DNA of 64,000 bases from Trichodelitschia bisporula (taxonomy: Eukaryota > Ascomycota > Dothideomycetes > Phaeotrichales > Phaeotrichaceae): contig ML996698.1 in the NCBI GenBank assembly GCA_010356995.1, positions 802,064 through 866,063 on the forward strand. Direction: 5' to 3'. Of the stretch, positions 33,526-45,452 are shown piece after piece. The notes under the pieces are model-generated. The model was not told the DNA's origin. It did not search any database and saw only the letters and a program-made list of their open reading frames with translations. The position numbers were made by a program, and so were the translations under genes. Positions within the stretch are counted from its first letter, which is position 1; every line of letters begins with the position of its first letter.

Positions 33526-34350
33526 ATGCCACGGGCCGCACCACAACGAGCCACGCTCTTCCTCCTCCTCAGCCTCGCCCTAGCGGCAGTCGCGCAGAAC
33601 AGCACGAGCACCACGCTCCCTTCAGGCCCAGTGCCATCGTCGAGTCCCGCCTCCACGCTCCCTTTCCCTGAGAGCAGTCTCGCCGCACCAAAACCAAGCA
33701 CAAGCCCACCTTCAACACTAAGCACCATCACACACACCTCAAAAACCTCATCCTCATCAACCCCAACCTCAACGCCCCCACCCCGCCCCCAGCGCCCAAA
33801 GCTATCCACCGGCGCACTAGTAGGCGTCGTTCTCGGCGCAACAGCCGGCTTCATCCTGCTCGTGTTATTAGTGTATGCGCCTGTTGTCGCGGGGACAAGG
33901 AGGGCGGTTGCGGATGGAAGGATTACGCCGATGATTGGGAGGAGGAGGGGACGGTCTGTACGGTCGTCGGATGAGGAGGGGAGTTTGGCGGGGGAGGGCA
34001 GGGGGGAGGAGAAGGGAGTGGGGGTTGGGGTGAGGGAGGTTGAGGGGGATGAGAGGGAGAGGGGGACGGAGAGTGATAGTGTGAAGAGTGGGATTGAGGT
34101 TGGGAGACGGGATGAGGGGTGTGAAGGTGCGCGGGGTGTTGGTGTGGCGGTGACGGCGGCGGGGGATGAAGCGGCTGAGGTTATTGGTGTGGCGGTGACG
34201 ATGGATGAAGCGGAGACGAGAGCCGGGGAGGACGAAAACTCCGAAGATGATGATGAGGACGAAACGTCAATGGAGGAGCATGCCATGGAGGCAAGAGCGG
34301 GTGGCAAGGCAGTGCAGGTCGTAGTTAGGGGCGAGGAGAAAAGGCTGTGA
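33526..34350 (+). CDS. mucin-like single-pass membrane protein with acidic tail, 274 aa
   Basis: A single-exon gene for a surface protein of unknown function. The N-terminus is a signal peptide (MPRAAPQRATLFLLLSLALA, cleavage near AAVAQ). Residues of about 25-85 are Ser/Thr/Pro-rich and probably O-glycosylated. A membrane helix follows (LSTGALVGVVLGATAGFILL, VLLVYAPVV), then a long Glu/Asp/Gly-rich cytoplasmic tail (ENSEDDDEDETSMEEHAME). The layout resembles fungal wall-sensor-like proteins but no Cys-rich WSC domain is present. It is divergent from a probable paralog at 32862. Confidence 0.65.
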   Translation: MPRAAPQRATLFLLLSLALAAVAQNSTSTTLPSGPVPSSSPASTLPFPESSLAAPKPSTSPPSTLSTITHTSKTSSSSTPTSTPPPRPQRPKLSTGALVGVVLGATAGFILLVLLVYAPVVAGTRRAVADGRITPMIGRRRGRSVRSSDEEGSLAGEGRGEEKGVGVGVREVEGDERERGTESDSVKSGIEVGRRDEGCEGARGVGVAVTAAGDEAAEVIGVAVTMDEAETRAGEDENSEDDDEDETSMEEHAMEARAGGKAVQVVVRGEEKRL

Positions 34351-35013
34351 TGCTGGACGTGCAAAATGCGGGGACGGACGGCGGAGGAATGGCTACTGCG
34401 GAGCTGGGCAGCATAGGAGCAGGCATTGCGAACAGGCAAACAAGGGGTGGATAGGCTGGACCAGGACTCGTTCGCGGCGGGAACTGCGTGTCTATACGAA
34501 TTCGATTTTACAGATGTGTCTGCAACGGTTTTATGTCAGACTCTTGAGATGATAGCATCATGGGCAAGGTTATTGGGATTACCGTTCCTCGGCCGCATAA
34601 CATGACATTAGGCCAATTCGGCCGACATCCGGTCTTGCCGTTGGAGGTTGTTCGAGTGTTACAGTGCCCGTGATGTGGCAGGCCTGATCGGGCTCTCTTG
34701 CTTCGATGGGTGACGCCATTTGTCTTGTTCGCTGGGCATGCCAGCAACTTGAGCCGACCCGTCCCGGCCCATTCCGTGATGTCGCTCGCAAACTCCGGAC
34801 TCGTGGTCTGCAGGCAGTCGGGTTCCTAGGCTCGACTTTCTCCTCTCAAACGCCCGTCCTCCTCCTTTCGCCACTTGGAGGGCCCATTCCTCGGCTAGCT
34901 GATTGCCATGCACGCTGGAAGATCCTCGAGGTCCACGGGAGCGAGCTGGAAGTAACTGAAGCCAGCCCTCAAACCACCAGTGGACGGACAGTTTTCACAT
35001 GAGTCAATCCAGC
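34351..35013. other. intergenic, no gene recognised
   Basis: About 660 bp between the membrane protein gene and the 3' end of the HET gene. Only short shadow frames are seen. Confidence 0.45.
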
Positions 35014-37275
35014 TCACCAGATGGACATGTAGGTCATCTGCACCTTCTCCAACGCCGGTGGCCGCTCATGCATATACCCATGCAGATACGCATCACCAAC
35101 AAGACGATACTTCTTGCCTTCAATCCTCCGTAGCACAAACGGCAGCTGACACTCTTGAAAATAGCAGAGCACGTCGCCTTCGCACGCCGTAGCGGGGACC
35201 CATCCCATCAACCCGTCCTTGGATGCAAAAAACTTACGCCCCACGCTGAACGTCCGAAACGCCGAACTGAAGCGCTCCGCACCTTTGATCTGGTTCTGCA
35301 GTGTCCCGAGCTTCCAAAACAATCCAAAAACCCCGCGGAGCCACTCCCACCAGCTCCACAGTGAGCGCTTGGGTGGATCGGCCCCGCCCGATCCAGCGGC
35401 GGCATCACGTTTGACCGAGTCTGCAAACTCGTTAAACGTACCAAAGACCGAGGCCCACAACGAGTAGGCCCTCTTCATGTCGGCAGGCGCCGCGACGCCA
35501 CGCTCTTCGCGGTTGAAGATCAACGTCCGCCAGTAGGCGTCGAAGATGTGCTCCCCTGTAGGGTAGGGGTCGAGGGTGGTCGCGAGCTCCCAACATGCGT
35601 CATCCCATCCTTCCATTTCGCGGGTGTTGCGGATAAGACCATCAATGTCATTTGCGGTTGTGGGGGCGAGATAGGGCATTTGGTGGATGATGGTACCGAC
35701 GGTGTCGAAGACTTGGCCGATGAGGTACAGTTCCTGGGAAGATCAGTACCGGTCAATGTGCATGTCGCTCGTGCTTTTGAGGCAGCTCACATTTGACAGG
35801 CCCACACGCTGTAACACCGGCACATGTGGTATCTCGTCGAATAAATAGTATGTGCAGCCAAGGCTGTTTGTGTACCGGAAGTCACTCGTCCAGTCAGGAA
35901 CCCACGACGGCAGGTCTTCCGAATGATGCGCAGAGTCAACATACGACAGCCATAGCGTCGAACTGCTCAAGGCATGCCTTATGATATACTTGGCCAAGTC
36001 AATTTGAACATCGGCGAGGGGCTTGTCATAGTTGATATAGCCTTCGACAAAGCTAGGATTGATGTCACCGGCCAGATTCACTAGAGCAAAAATCTTGTCG
36101 CGCGGTTCAGTGGCGTTAAAAAGCCTAGTATGATTCAGCAGCTCCAACAGGCTCGGCTTGTCGACCAAGAGTTTGATACCACGTAAAAACCACAGGCTGC
36201 TGACTGAGGGCGCAAGATGCAAGTGCGAAGACCAAAGGTCCTGCACGCCAGAGAGAGAAGTTTGCGTTGCAGCATACGCTGGATCCGGCCGCAGGCTCGC
36301 ATTCGGCAGATGGGAATGCATCACTTCGCTGATGCAGTGATACGTCTCGATAGCGCCTGCTGCGCCAAAGAGGATATCCCGATCGACCACGAGATCTCCG
36401 CACTGTACGATGCACCACTCGGCGAGCAGAATTTCCTGAACAATCCAGATTCGGAAGAAATAAGGACGGTATAGGAACCTGAACAAAGCCGCCCAGTCCG
36501 GATGCTCCAAGGGCGGAAGACGGAGCTGCGAGAGTGACCTAAACTTCTGGACTGTGAAGTCCTTAATCGACGGATTCCCACAGCGAAGGGTTATCAGAGA
36601 CATTAAGGCGAAAGCTTGTGCGTCAGTCTCTTGCTTCTCGCCGATATATGCAATGACAAGGTCAGCACCCTGGTATATGCTCCCCATCATCTTCACCTGC
36701 TTCGATTTCTCGACATTGTGGGCCTGGTTGATGCAGAGCGCGTCGGCCCAAAGCAACTCGGTGCGGCCGTCTTTTCTGATTTGTCGAAGGGCCGCAAACA
36801 GATTTTGTCTAATTTCGACGGGCTGGCCATTGCAGATGATGGTATGTGTCGAGGTTGGGTCGCCCCATGTGTAGGAGAGGGCGTTGTAGGCCGGTGCCTC
36901 GGACAGAGGCTTGACGACCAGTGAGCAGCGGACTTCATCCACATTTGGTCCGTCTTCGAACTGAATGAAACGAACTCCAGTCCGGGGAAGAATCGGTTCA
37001 TAGAGAAACCCGCGGTCTCGCGACGACACGAAATCGCTCTCCCTCAGCTCGGGATGCAACGAGCAGGGGAAAAGGTGCTTAACACGACTGTGCTCCGCAC
37101 ACTCGGGACAAATCAAGTCTGCGGTCGGCTCGTCCATGTTTGCTGGAGGTGGTGGTGCGTGTCGAAAGTTTGGACGTCGGGGAGAAGACAGGATCGAGCC
37201 TTCCATTAACTGAGGAAAGTACTTCGTACGATGGCCGCGGTCGAGCCAAGAGCCAAAACTACCCCGCTGCGCCAC
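35014..37275 (-). CDS. HET-domain (heterokaryon incompatibility) protein, 734 aa
   Basis: HET-domain proteins act in fungal non-self recognition and can trigger cell death after fusion of unlike hyphae. Exon 1 is 37275-35791 and exon 2 35733-35014, joined exactly in phase across a 57-nt intron. The domain motifs are in order: YNALSYTWGDPTSTHTI, ICNGQPVEIRQNLFAALRQI, LLWADALCINQAHNVEKSKQ and VKMMGSIYQGADLVIAYIG. Later blocks are also family-typical: FLYRPYFFRIWIVQEILLA, EPRDKIFALVNLAGD and LPSWVPDWTS, and near the C-terminus GRKFFASKDGLMGWVPA followed by GDVLCYF. A second possible start, ATG 37137 (MDEPTADLICPECAEH), would remove 46 residues. The gene is intact. Confidence 0.9.
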
Positions 37276-38570
37276 ACTCGCAGATTAAGTTAGACGAGAT
37301 CCGACCGGTGAGGGGTCAAGGCCCGGCAATGTTCACGATGTTTTTGCCTCCGTCTACCTTGATGCGGAGCAAAACCTCTCACATCGCGGAGCTCATTACA
37401 CGAACCTAATGAGTTTGAAGCTGCACCCTCCAGCCAGAACCGTGCCCCATGCTGCAAGGCGAATAGGCTAGTTTCATGGTAAGACAGAGAAGCAAGTCGT
37501 CCCGCGAGGTATGTTTGGGTGCCGTCGCTAATGCAAAGCATCGACATTGTGTTCTCCGGGATGTTGATAGAGCTCGTTAGAAGCCCGAACGGCGTGGATG
37601 AAGCGTGAAACCTCTTGACTGTGGTCCACGTACTCTATGCTGCCATCAACAATTCAATATCGAGCAGGATCTTGCTCCAGTCACCGTGAAAACTCCTCAA
37701 CTGGACATCAAAATGATGTAGCATGAGGCTGCTTGAAGGACGGATGTATGTTGTCATACAGGCACGTCTGAATAACCCGACGTGAGAATAAAGGTCCTCT
37801 AGGGCCGGCTTGGCCCCGGCGAAAGGCCGCTTCCCCAGCCTTCGTCCGATGACCTCATCACTCACCGCACCACCACACTCCGCTTTCCTGCGACACTCAC
37901 ACCCACAACTGTTCCGACTCATTCAAACCGGGATAGACCAATTGCCAATGCCTACTCAGCCTCCAAAAGAACCAAGAAGGCTGCCCAGCCCCCGCGCCAT
38001 CCAAACAAGCTTAGCCCGACCTAATCCCTCGGAGGTGCCTCCGATGCCGCTCGCGGGCTGGGCTTAGTGCCTCGGCGGGCGCTTCCACGGCGGCATACGT
38101 ACCAAAAAGAGAGTGCACCATGAGTAGCGTGGGGTGGCAATGCAGACGAGATACGAGATTCGAAGCAGAAAGTGTGCTCGTATGGAAGCGCCTTTGCTCG
38201 GTACTCCCTTTGCAATGTTCACGCCGAAGGAGGGAGATCGGCAGCCATGAAGTTGAGATACAAAGGGCGGGGGTCTTAACAAAGCCTTCCTGTTTTGGCT
38301 TGTTCGCTGGACGTATCAACTGCTCTCTGAAAGCTGTGGACCAGCACAGCAGCCCGTCAACCCATAGTGTACATGTCCATGTCTATCACCCGCCCTACAG
38401 CACTTAGCGCGTCAGCTTGCGCGAACCAGTCACTCATCCGCGCACAAGAAACCTCACATCCACACAACGCCAATGTCTCAAACCCGCTCAATCAAACTGG
38501 TATATCCCTTCGACGCCAAATACACGCTGCACATCTCCCATCTTTTGAACCCAAACCCAAACCCAAACCA
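37276..38570. other. intergenic, no gene recognised
   Basis: About 1.3 kb between the HET gene start and the 3' end of the first surface-protein gene. It holds the HET promoter at its left end. I see no exon or repeat I can support. Confidence 0.45.
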
Positions 38571-40156
38571 CTACCCCCTAAACCCCTCCTCACTCCTCAT
38601 CTGCTCCTCCAGCCTCGCCTCCATTTCCTCCAACTCCTGCAACCGCGTCAACCGCGCCCGTTCCGCCCTGATCCGCTCCCGCTGCGCCGCCATGCTAAGT
38701 ACCTCCGTCGACGTGCTCGTTGCCGGACTCGTAGGGCTCGTCGCATCGCTCGCGTGCCGTGCGTGGCTCGGCCGCGGCAGGGGCGACCGAGCCGACGAAC
38801 GCGACACACCCCGCAGCGGCGGCTCAGGTGGCACCGATGGCTCCCTAGGCGGCGGCGGCGGTGGGCCCGGGGGCGCAATGACCAGGGGTGCGAGAGGCGG
38901 AGGGGGAGCCCGTGGTGACCATGCGGGTTGCTCCTCGCGCGCCCGCGTCTGCAAGGCATACTCGCGCGGGCTGAGCATGCGGCCGTCGAGCTCGTGGTTC
39001 ACGGGCGCAGCGTCGAGTTCTCGCGTCGAGAGGTGGCGCACCGTGGTGCTGGTGTTAGTTTTGAATTCGTAGTCCTGGTTTGAGTTTGTTGGGGAATATG
39101 GGGGGGTGCGGGCGCGGCGGCGGTGGAGGAAGAGGAAGACTAGGATTATCAGGAGGGCGAGGACGAGAAGGGCGCCGATTACGGCGCCGGCGATGGCGCC
39201 GGGGGGTACCGATTTTCGGGTGGAGGGGGAGAGGGCGCCGGGGGGGATAGGGTCGCCAGCAAGGGCCCAGTGCATGATGGCGCTGTCGGTGTGCTCCCAG
39301 CGGATTTGGACGGGGGCGGCGATGAAGATGGCCGAAGTGCCGGTTACGGCTGTTGTTAGGCCGGTTGCGGAATAGGTGGTTGAGTGTGGGGCGAAGGAGG
39401 TGCTGGCGAGGACTGCGTCGGATAGGTGGTCTGTTTCGGTGGATGCGTAGAAAATTGTGTTTTCGAGTAGACCGGTGGAGGTGGTGAAGAGGGAGTATTC
39501 GGCGGAGATGGTGAAGGGGGAAGTGCTACGCGAGACGCATTGCGAGGTGCCGAGGAGACCTTCGACGGCGAAGCCACTGGGGGGTTAGGGTCTAGATGGA
39601 GATGGGGGATGTGGGATATGGCCTACGTGTAGCAGCAGAAGCCGGCGAATTGGACTGCTGTTGAGGTTCCGCCATGGACGGTTGTGGACTGCGCGGTTTT
39701 TGCCAGTGTCTGCCCGCTTGGGCATATTCCTGGGGAGTAGAAGCTGATAGAGACGAAGCCAGGGGGGTAACATGACGATGTCCTTCCGACGACGAAGTTC
39801 CCCGCTCCAACGGAATTGATATCCCGATTCGGCGCCGCATATTGTGTCGCACAGGCCGCGGGCGGCGTGAACGAAGTCGTCAAGGGCGCGATGTTACCGA
39901 AGCCGGCCGTGGATGTTGGGACTGCAACCATGGTCGTCATATAATCTATGGTGCCTCCCGACGACAACTGGGTTGGAGTGACAGATGTTGTCCAGGTGCC
40001 ATACACTGTGATCACACTCAGATCCGGCGCGAGGTCGGGGAAAGCAGTGTACACGAGACTGCTCCAGGGCGAGGCGATATCACCGTTGGCCGAGCGAGCC
40101 GCGAGCTGGCGTTCCACTAACTCGGCGTTGTTGACGAACCTACGCAGCAGAGCCAT
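38571..40156 (-). CDS. surface protein family member A, single-pass membrane protein, 511 aa
   Basis: First and most diverged member of the array. Exons 40156-39627 and 39576-38571 join in phase to 512 codons. The ectodomain has FTPPAACATQY, GRTSSCYPPGFVSISFYSPG, ICPSGQTL, FCCYTGF and VQIRWEHTDSAIMHW. A membrane helix follows (GAIAGAVIGALLVLALLIIL), then a tail with the shared signature (RELDAAPVNHELDGRMLSP), a Pro-rich segment and a coiled-coil-like end (RERIRAERARLTRLQELEEM). Unlike D-G it has no exon 2/3 intron, and the start MALLRRFVNNAELVERQ is not an obvious signal peptide, so a 5' exon may be missing. This kind of protein is widespread in moulds but functionally unknown. Confidence 0.8.
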
Positions 40157-41689
40157 CGCGAGATGCGCAAAACGGCGGGTAGGAGATGCGGAGATCGAGG
40201 AGAACGAAGAATAGCGCGATCTCCGCTTTCTTGTAACTCCCTCTGCGCCGAGCTGCCCAGTGGCGGGCCTCGCTACGCTTAGGGCCTCACTGAGCGCCCT
40301 GCAGTCCGTCTACGGTGCTGCACTCCCGTCACTCCCCGTCCACGCACCTGACATGGCGCGGCGAGGCAGGGGATTGGAGCGCGGGCGCGAAACGGGCTCG
40401 GGCTTCGGTGCATACGTTCGCAAATCCATGCTCAGTCGGGCACGCGGCGCATGGGAGGCCGACCGGCGCAGTGCCTCGCTTCTCTCACGCCGCGTGGGCA
40501 CATCGTGATGTATTGCTGTGCTCCGCGCCGCAGACGTTTCGGACCCTGGCACTGGCGGTTCAAACGGTCGGAGCTTGGACGGGGATCGCAGGCATGGATT
40601 GAAGCGTCGTCGTGGGATTGGTCGCAGGCGGGCTGAATCATGGGTTCGGGACCGATCTAGGCTATTCTCGTATCTCGTTCTCCTTTGTCGCTTTGTCGTG
40701 GCTGCGGGGCGCATCGCGTTTTCAGCCCGGTGGCTTGGTGGCGCCGTCCTGCATTGCTAAACTTGCATGTCGGGGGAGAAGCCCACAGCCTTGAGGATAC
40801 GGGCGTCTCCCACGGCATCCGCGGACGACAACCAAAGAAAATTAGCAACCAGAAATCAGGAATACCATTGTCTTCAACAATGGCACAAGATATTCCCCGC
40901 GACTATTCGAGTCAGTTAGCAGGCATCCCGATCCTCATTGCCTCAGCCTCGTGGTTGAGCCTGAGGCCTGCATTCTGCATGCACTCGGTGCAAGCATTGG
41001 AGCAGCCCCTGTTGCTAGCAGCGTTTGATCCTTCCCCTGGGCGCTGTGCCCTACGTCGCGCACCGAGTAACTGGATATTTACACAAAGCAAAGAAACCCG
41101 CGAAGCGACTCGGCGAAGCGATGAATAAAAGGAATTGGCAGCGAGAACGAACCTGTCGTGATGCTCCCCCACGCCGCGGACAAAATGCCAAACTCGGATG
41201 CCATCACATTCTCGTCACAACATCTACCTTTTGCCCGGCTTGTTTTGTCACCCAATCACACTCTCGCTGAATGTCTTTACCGTATTTACAGATCGACGTA
41301 TCCGCCGTCGGCGCGGAGCGGACGGTCCCGTGTGGGGTCGCGGGGTGAGTGGTCCTATTCGGGTCCAGTAGCTTGGCGCAAAGACCTCTCCTCATCCAAG
41401 TGCACAGCCGAGGTCTTCGGGCCGGGCAGGGCGGACGTCTGGCGGCTGGTCGTTGTCCAAAGCACAGACGATAGCAGACGCTAATGGTTAAGCTATGAGC
41501 CATGTGGTCGAGGTTGTCGTCGGCTATGGTCTTGTCGTTAACCTTACTGATCCTACTAGACGCAAAGCACAACCAGCGTCAGTAGCAACGTGCGCTGCAC
41601 GCGTCATCGTACTCGCCTGGTATGCGTCGCGACGCCATCTCAACCGCACTGGCCATCTCCTGAATCTCCCTTTGCGGCACCGCATGATG
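40157..41689. other. intergenic, no gene recognised
   Basis: About 1.5 kb without a supportable gene. Near 41493-41560 a stretch (GTCGTCGGCTATGGTCTTGT) resembles 45980-46050 in the 3' flank of member D, so part of this is probably duplicated array spacer. Confidence 0.4.
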
Positions 41690-41885
41690 GGAGCAAGGGC
41701 TCGTTATGTGCGAAGGCCACTATAATACTGAAGATTGAAGTAGAAGACAAAGGGAGGAAGAGAGGAAGAGACTCTCGAGACTTAAATGCACGATGCCAAG
41801 TTTCCTCCTTTGCTCCTTCCTTCCATCATGCTCACATTGCATCATGTCCCGTCATTACACAAGAATGCTCCTTCCGTGTCTACAT
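41690..41885 (+). repeat. dispersed repeat family R1, copy 4
   Basis: The clearest copy: GGGAGCAAGGGCTCGTTATG, ACTGAAGATTGAAGTAGAAG, CTCTCGAGACTTAAATGCAC, GATGCCAAG, CTCCTTTGCTCCTTCCTTCC and AAGAATGCTCCTTCC. It lies 3' of member B. Confidence 0.75.
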
Positions 41886-42705
41886 CACCGCAGGCGCTTT
41901 GCGAGGCGGCAGGTACGAGGTCTGCCCATCTCCTAGCCGGCAGGCAGCAGCAGAGGCAGTACTGCTGTCAGTGTCATTCAAGACCTGAACGATAATGAGA
42001 AGGCATAGATGGAAGTAATTGATGCCTCTAAATAATGGTGAGCATTGTCAAATGAAGTCCGAGACTAGTTCTAGGTAGGACAATGACGTCCCGATGGTCA
42101 AAGCGCCGCCCGAAAAATAATGAGCCCCGCCCTGCCTCAGTTTGCCTTATAGAAAACAGTGTCGTTAGCAACACCAAGCTAATATTTCGTCGAGATGCCT
42201 CATATAGCTTGCAATCTACTGGGATCGCGTCAACTAGCTATCCCTTTTGCCGCTTGGTCCTGCCCGTTCTCCGCAGCCTAAGATACTCTTACCTAGAAGA
42301 GTGGTGTTCACCATTTCTCCAGGAGGCCCTTCGTCCCTTCGTGACGATACAGTACAGTGAAGACAACCCCCTCCACCCGCATCACAATCGGTTGAGACAT
42401 TGACAGGCGCGGGCGGGTCGCGCAGTCTGCTCCTGTCCACTGCCAAAGTGTGGATACCAAGGAACCGGTGTTGGCATTGAGATTGCTCTCCGGAGCCTTC
42501 GTCCCCGCTCTTCCACCCCCACACGTCGAGACCCACCACTTTGCCGTCACGACCTCGACATCAACGGCCGTGGTCGTCTTTGTATCTCCGTCATTTCAGT
42601 AAGCGCAGCCGTCGCGGAGCGCTCCAGATGCACAATGCTGCCCCAAAGACAACTTCGACAAGGCGACAATCACAAAACAACCAGCTCCCATTCTCCTTAA
42701 CAAGA

Positions 42706-43788
42706 TCAGTAAGATTGCCGACGGGGGCGTCTTTGAGTATCGCTATTTGTAGTTTCTCCCAACAGCATCGTTCTGCCATCCACCGGCGTCGCCTCAAGAT
42801 CGTGGTTCACCTCCACTCCCGCGGACTGCGCGTCGAGCTCGTATTTTACAGCTGCGGACTCGGGGTGTACTTTCTGGATCTTGTTGAGCGTGGTTTTGAG
42901 CGTGGTGCTCTTTGGGGGTATCGCAGTGGAGAGTCATGCCATGACGGCTGTGTCTGTTGTTTCCTAGCGGATGGATACGGGGGACATCACGAAGATCGCA
43001 GGAACTGTATCGCTCACTCACCGTTACATGCGAGGGCGAGGGTATGCCCCTTCGGAGGTGTAAGTCTGCTTCAATTCTGTATAGGGGTTTTGTTGGTACG
43101 GGACCGCGCGTGGTTGCGGGCCAGTTGAGACAGGAGATGCAGAGGGAGCCGCTGTTGGAGGGATCTATAGGGCCGGAGTCGACGGCATAGCCGCTTGTTG
43201 GAGCGTCAAAGTTGTGCTACGGGTGGGGGGAAGGGGGAGGGGCATGGAGGGGACGTACGTGGGACAGCAGAAAGCTTGAGTCTGGCTGGCGGCGCGGTTC
43301 AATGTTGATAGAATGCTTGTGTCGCCGATCGCGTACCCGCTGGGGCATATGCCGGGCGAGTAATGCATGGCACGGAGATAGTCAGACGGATAGCAGGCGG
43401 CGGTGCTGCCGAAGTAGAAGCAGAACGTGGTTGGCTGATTGAGCGTACGGAGGATAAAGTACTGCGAGTACGAGGCGGGGGGTGTGAACGTAGTTGTTAG
43501 AGGCAGGATGATTCTTTCCAAGGTTAAGGTTTTGGTTGTGGTCGTCTACATGATGTCGGCGTCCGCCGACATGATTATAACACCAACTATTGTGGCAGAT
43601 TGGAGACTCGAGTCCCACAAGGCTTGGTAGATGTCGGTATTGGATATTGTGTTTGTGAACTGGACGAAATTGCCTGCCTTTCCCATTCCCATTTCACCTC
43701 TGGACCTTAAATCCGGTGAGGCGGCACCAGAGGCTCGAACCATCGAGACGACCGCAAGCACCCTAAGAGCCTGAGCTAGTACAATCAT
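42706..43788 (-). pseudogene. surface protein family member B, pseudogene
   Basis: The start MIVLAQALRVLAVVSMVRAS is a family signal peptide. The ectodomain is recognisable (TTTFTPPASYSQYF, AACYPSDYLRAMHYSPGICP, SGYAIGD, QAFCCPT). It is interrupted by an in-frame TAG before the FTPP block, by TAG at the conserved Trp of the IRW motif and by TGA at the Trp of the VMAW motif. The membrane helix has been lost: the frame passes from the VMA segment directly to the cytoplasmic tail (AVKYELDAQSAGVEVNHDLE, DGRTMLLGE). The FTPP block has Ser where others have Cys. This is the most decayed member. Confidence 0.85.
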
Positions 43789-44222
43789 GACTGATAACGA
43801 GTGTAAAAACGGGCGAATGTCACAAAAGGATCGCTTATTAGGCTAAGCCGGCCGTCGTCGGTGCTTTATATTTCTCAGCACAGCGGCGGGGTAAAAGAAT
43901 GAATGCGCCGGAGGCTGAGGAGTGGCAAAAGGCTTGGCTGGGTGGGATGCAGTCGGGTTGCAGATGAGTCCCATGCCAAGTGAGCCATTCTCGCCCAGCC
44001 TCATGGTGCGCTTCGCAGGTTTTTGGACGGTTTGCGGTGTCACAATTGACAACGATTTTGTTTTGGGATGGCGTGGATGGATACTTCGCTATGCGGTATA
44101 ATAGTTTTGGGAACCGGTCGCAACAGCTAAGCAGAGGGAAAAGTAAATGGGACAAGGCTGGCCGGAGTAGGAAACGACTTAGCACGGAAGGGCCAGGCGG
44201 GAAGTGAAAAAGAGAAGGAAAG
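43789..44222. repeat. short upstream spacer of member B, shared with other array members
   Basis: GCGCCGGAGGCTGAGGAGTG, GGTGGGATGCAGTCGG, GTGCGCTTCGCAGG and GGACGGTTTGCGGTGTCA recur in the upstream regions of C (near 45660) and D (near 48700), with parts also in E, F and G. This shows that promoters were duplicated along with the genes. Compared with D, E and G, about 1 kb of spacer is missing. Confidence 0.65.
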
Positions 44223-45452
44223 TTAGGTAGACGTTCGCACCGCTCCCTTTCTCTCTTGATGGTTGCCGTGTAAAGTCAACACTGACGCACACAACATCGG
44301 CACTTGCAGTAGCGACGATACGCAAGCATACTCGTACCTCGCTTCTTGATCTTCTAGTTAAATTAGCCAAGCTGCCTTTAAAAGGGGGTAGAAACCTGCC
44401 TGAGGGTGTTAAATGCTTGCGCCGCCGTACGCGGAATGTTATCATGCCCGCGATGCTGAGTCCTAGCACCGCGAGTCCGCCAAGTATGCCGCCGGCGAGA
44501 GCCCCGGCGTTGGGGCCTGGTTTGCTGGCGTAGCCTGTGCTGTTCGAAGTCTTAAGCCAGGACAGGACCGCCTTATCTGTCGTTTGCTAGCGGATGGATA
44601 TAGGGGTTACGACGAACTGAAGTGAGCCGACGCCGAAGAATTGTGCGCTTGAGGACGTGTACGGCAGGCCGGTTTGGGAGGGGAAGTAATAGGAGTTAGT
44701 GTATGCGCTGATGGTCCACGAGACGGTGATTGGTGAATTTGGCCCGGGCAAGTTGCTGAAGGAGAAGCAGGCGCAGGAGCGGTGGGTTTCTGTGTCGGCC
44801 CCGATGATGTAGCCACTGTGGGGTTAGACTTGGTTACGACAGGGAGATGGTATGGGGGGATGTACGTAGGACAACAACGGGCTGCAGTTTCGCGTGGTTG
44901 GGTTGTGCTGGTGATGAGCGTAGGAAGTGGCCGTCCCCCCTGGAACCAGTCGCTGGTCGTGGATGTTGGCACGGTCGTATCGGCGACCGTTTACCCGCGC
45001 GGACAGATACCGGGCGAGTAGTACGTGACGGAGAGGTAGTCCGGCGGGTAGCTGGACGAAGTTGTACCTACGAAGACACGGTTTGCAAGTTCACGGAACT
45101 GGTACTGCGTCGTACACGCTGGGGGTGGGTAAAAAATGGCGTTTAGCGGCGCGATGGAGCTTAAAAACCCCACGGTTGAGGTTGGTAATGCACCCCAAGA
45201 ATCCTCAGTCTGTCTCCATGTGCCGACCGCTGTGACAGAGGTGGCCTTGGGATCGAGTTCGGCGTAGTTGCTGTTGTACATTATGGTTGTGAAAGGCATT
45301 CCCTCGCTGATTTGGGTGCCGGGATTGTTTACGGGGACAAAGGATACTTCGGCGAAAGTGGCGGTGTCGCGTCTTTCGAGCCCGACGGCTCCAGAGGATC
45401 GAATCATCACGATAATCGCCAGCGCCCCAAGAATCTGAGCTAGAGCGGCCAT
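44223..45452 (-). pseudogene. surface protein family member C, all splice phases kept but two premature stops
   Basis: Exons 45452-44866, 44815-44400 and 44353-44223 keep exact phases (378 codons). The signal peptide (MAALAQILGALAIIVMIRSS), ectodomain (YPPPACTTQYQF, YPPDYLSVTYYSPGICPRG, RCCPTGYIIG), helix (GALAGGILGGLAVLGLSIAG) and a diverged tail (EARYEYACV) are all present. A TAA sits at the conserved Tyr after GICPRG and a TAG at the conserved Trp of the IRW motif. The Cys of the usual SSCYPPGY is Ser. The exon 2/3 intron has a GCAGGT donor. Confidence 0.85.

Noticed and set aside
38540-38570. AACCCAAACCCAAACCC run resembling a telomere repeat
   Set aside because: The unit is not the fungal TTAGGG/CCCTAA repeat, it is only about three copies long and lies next to a coding region.
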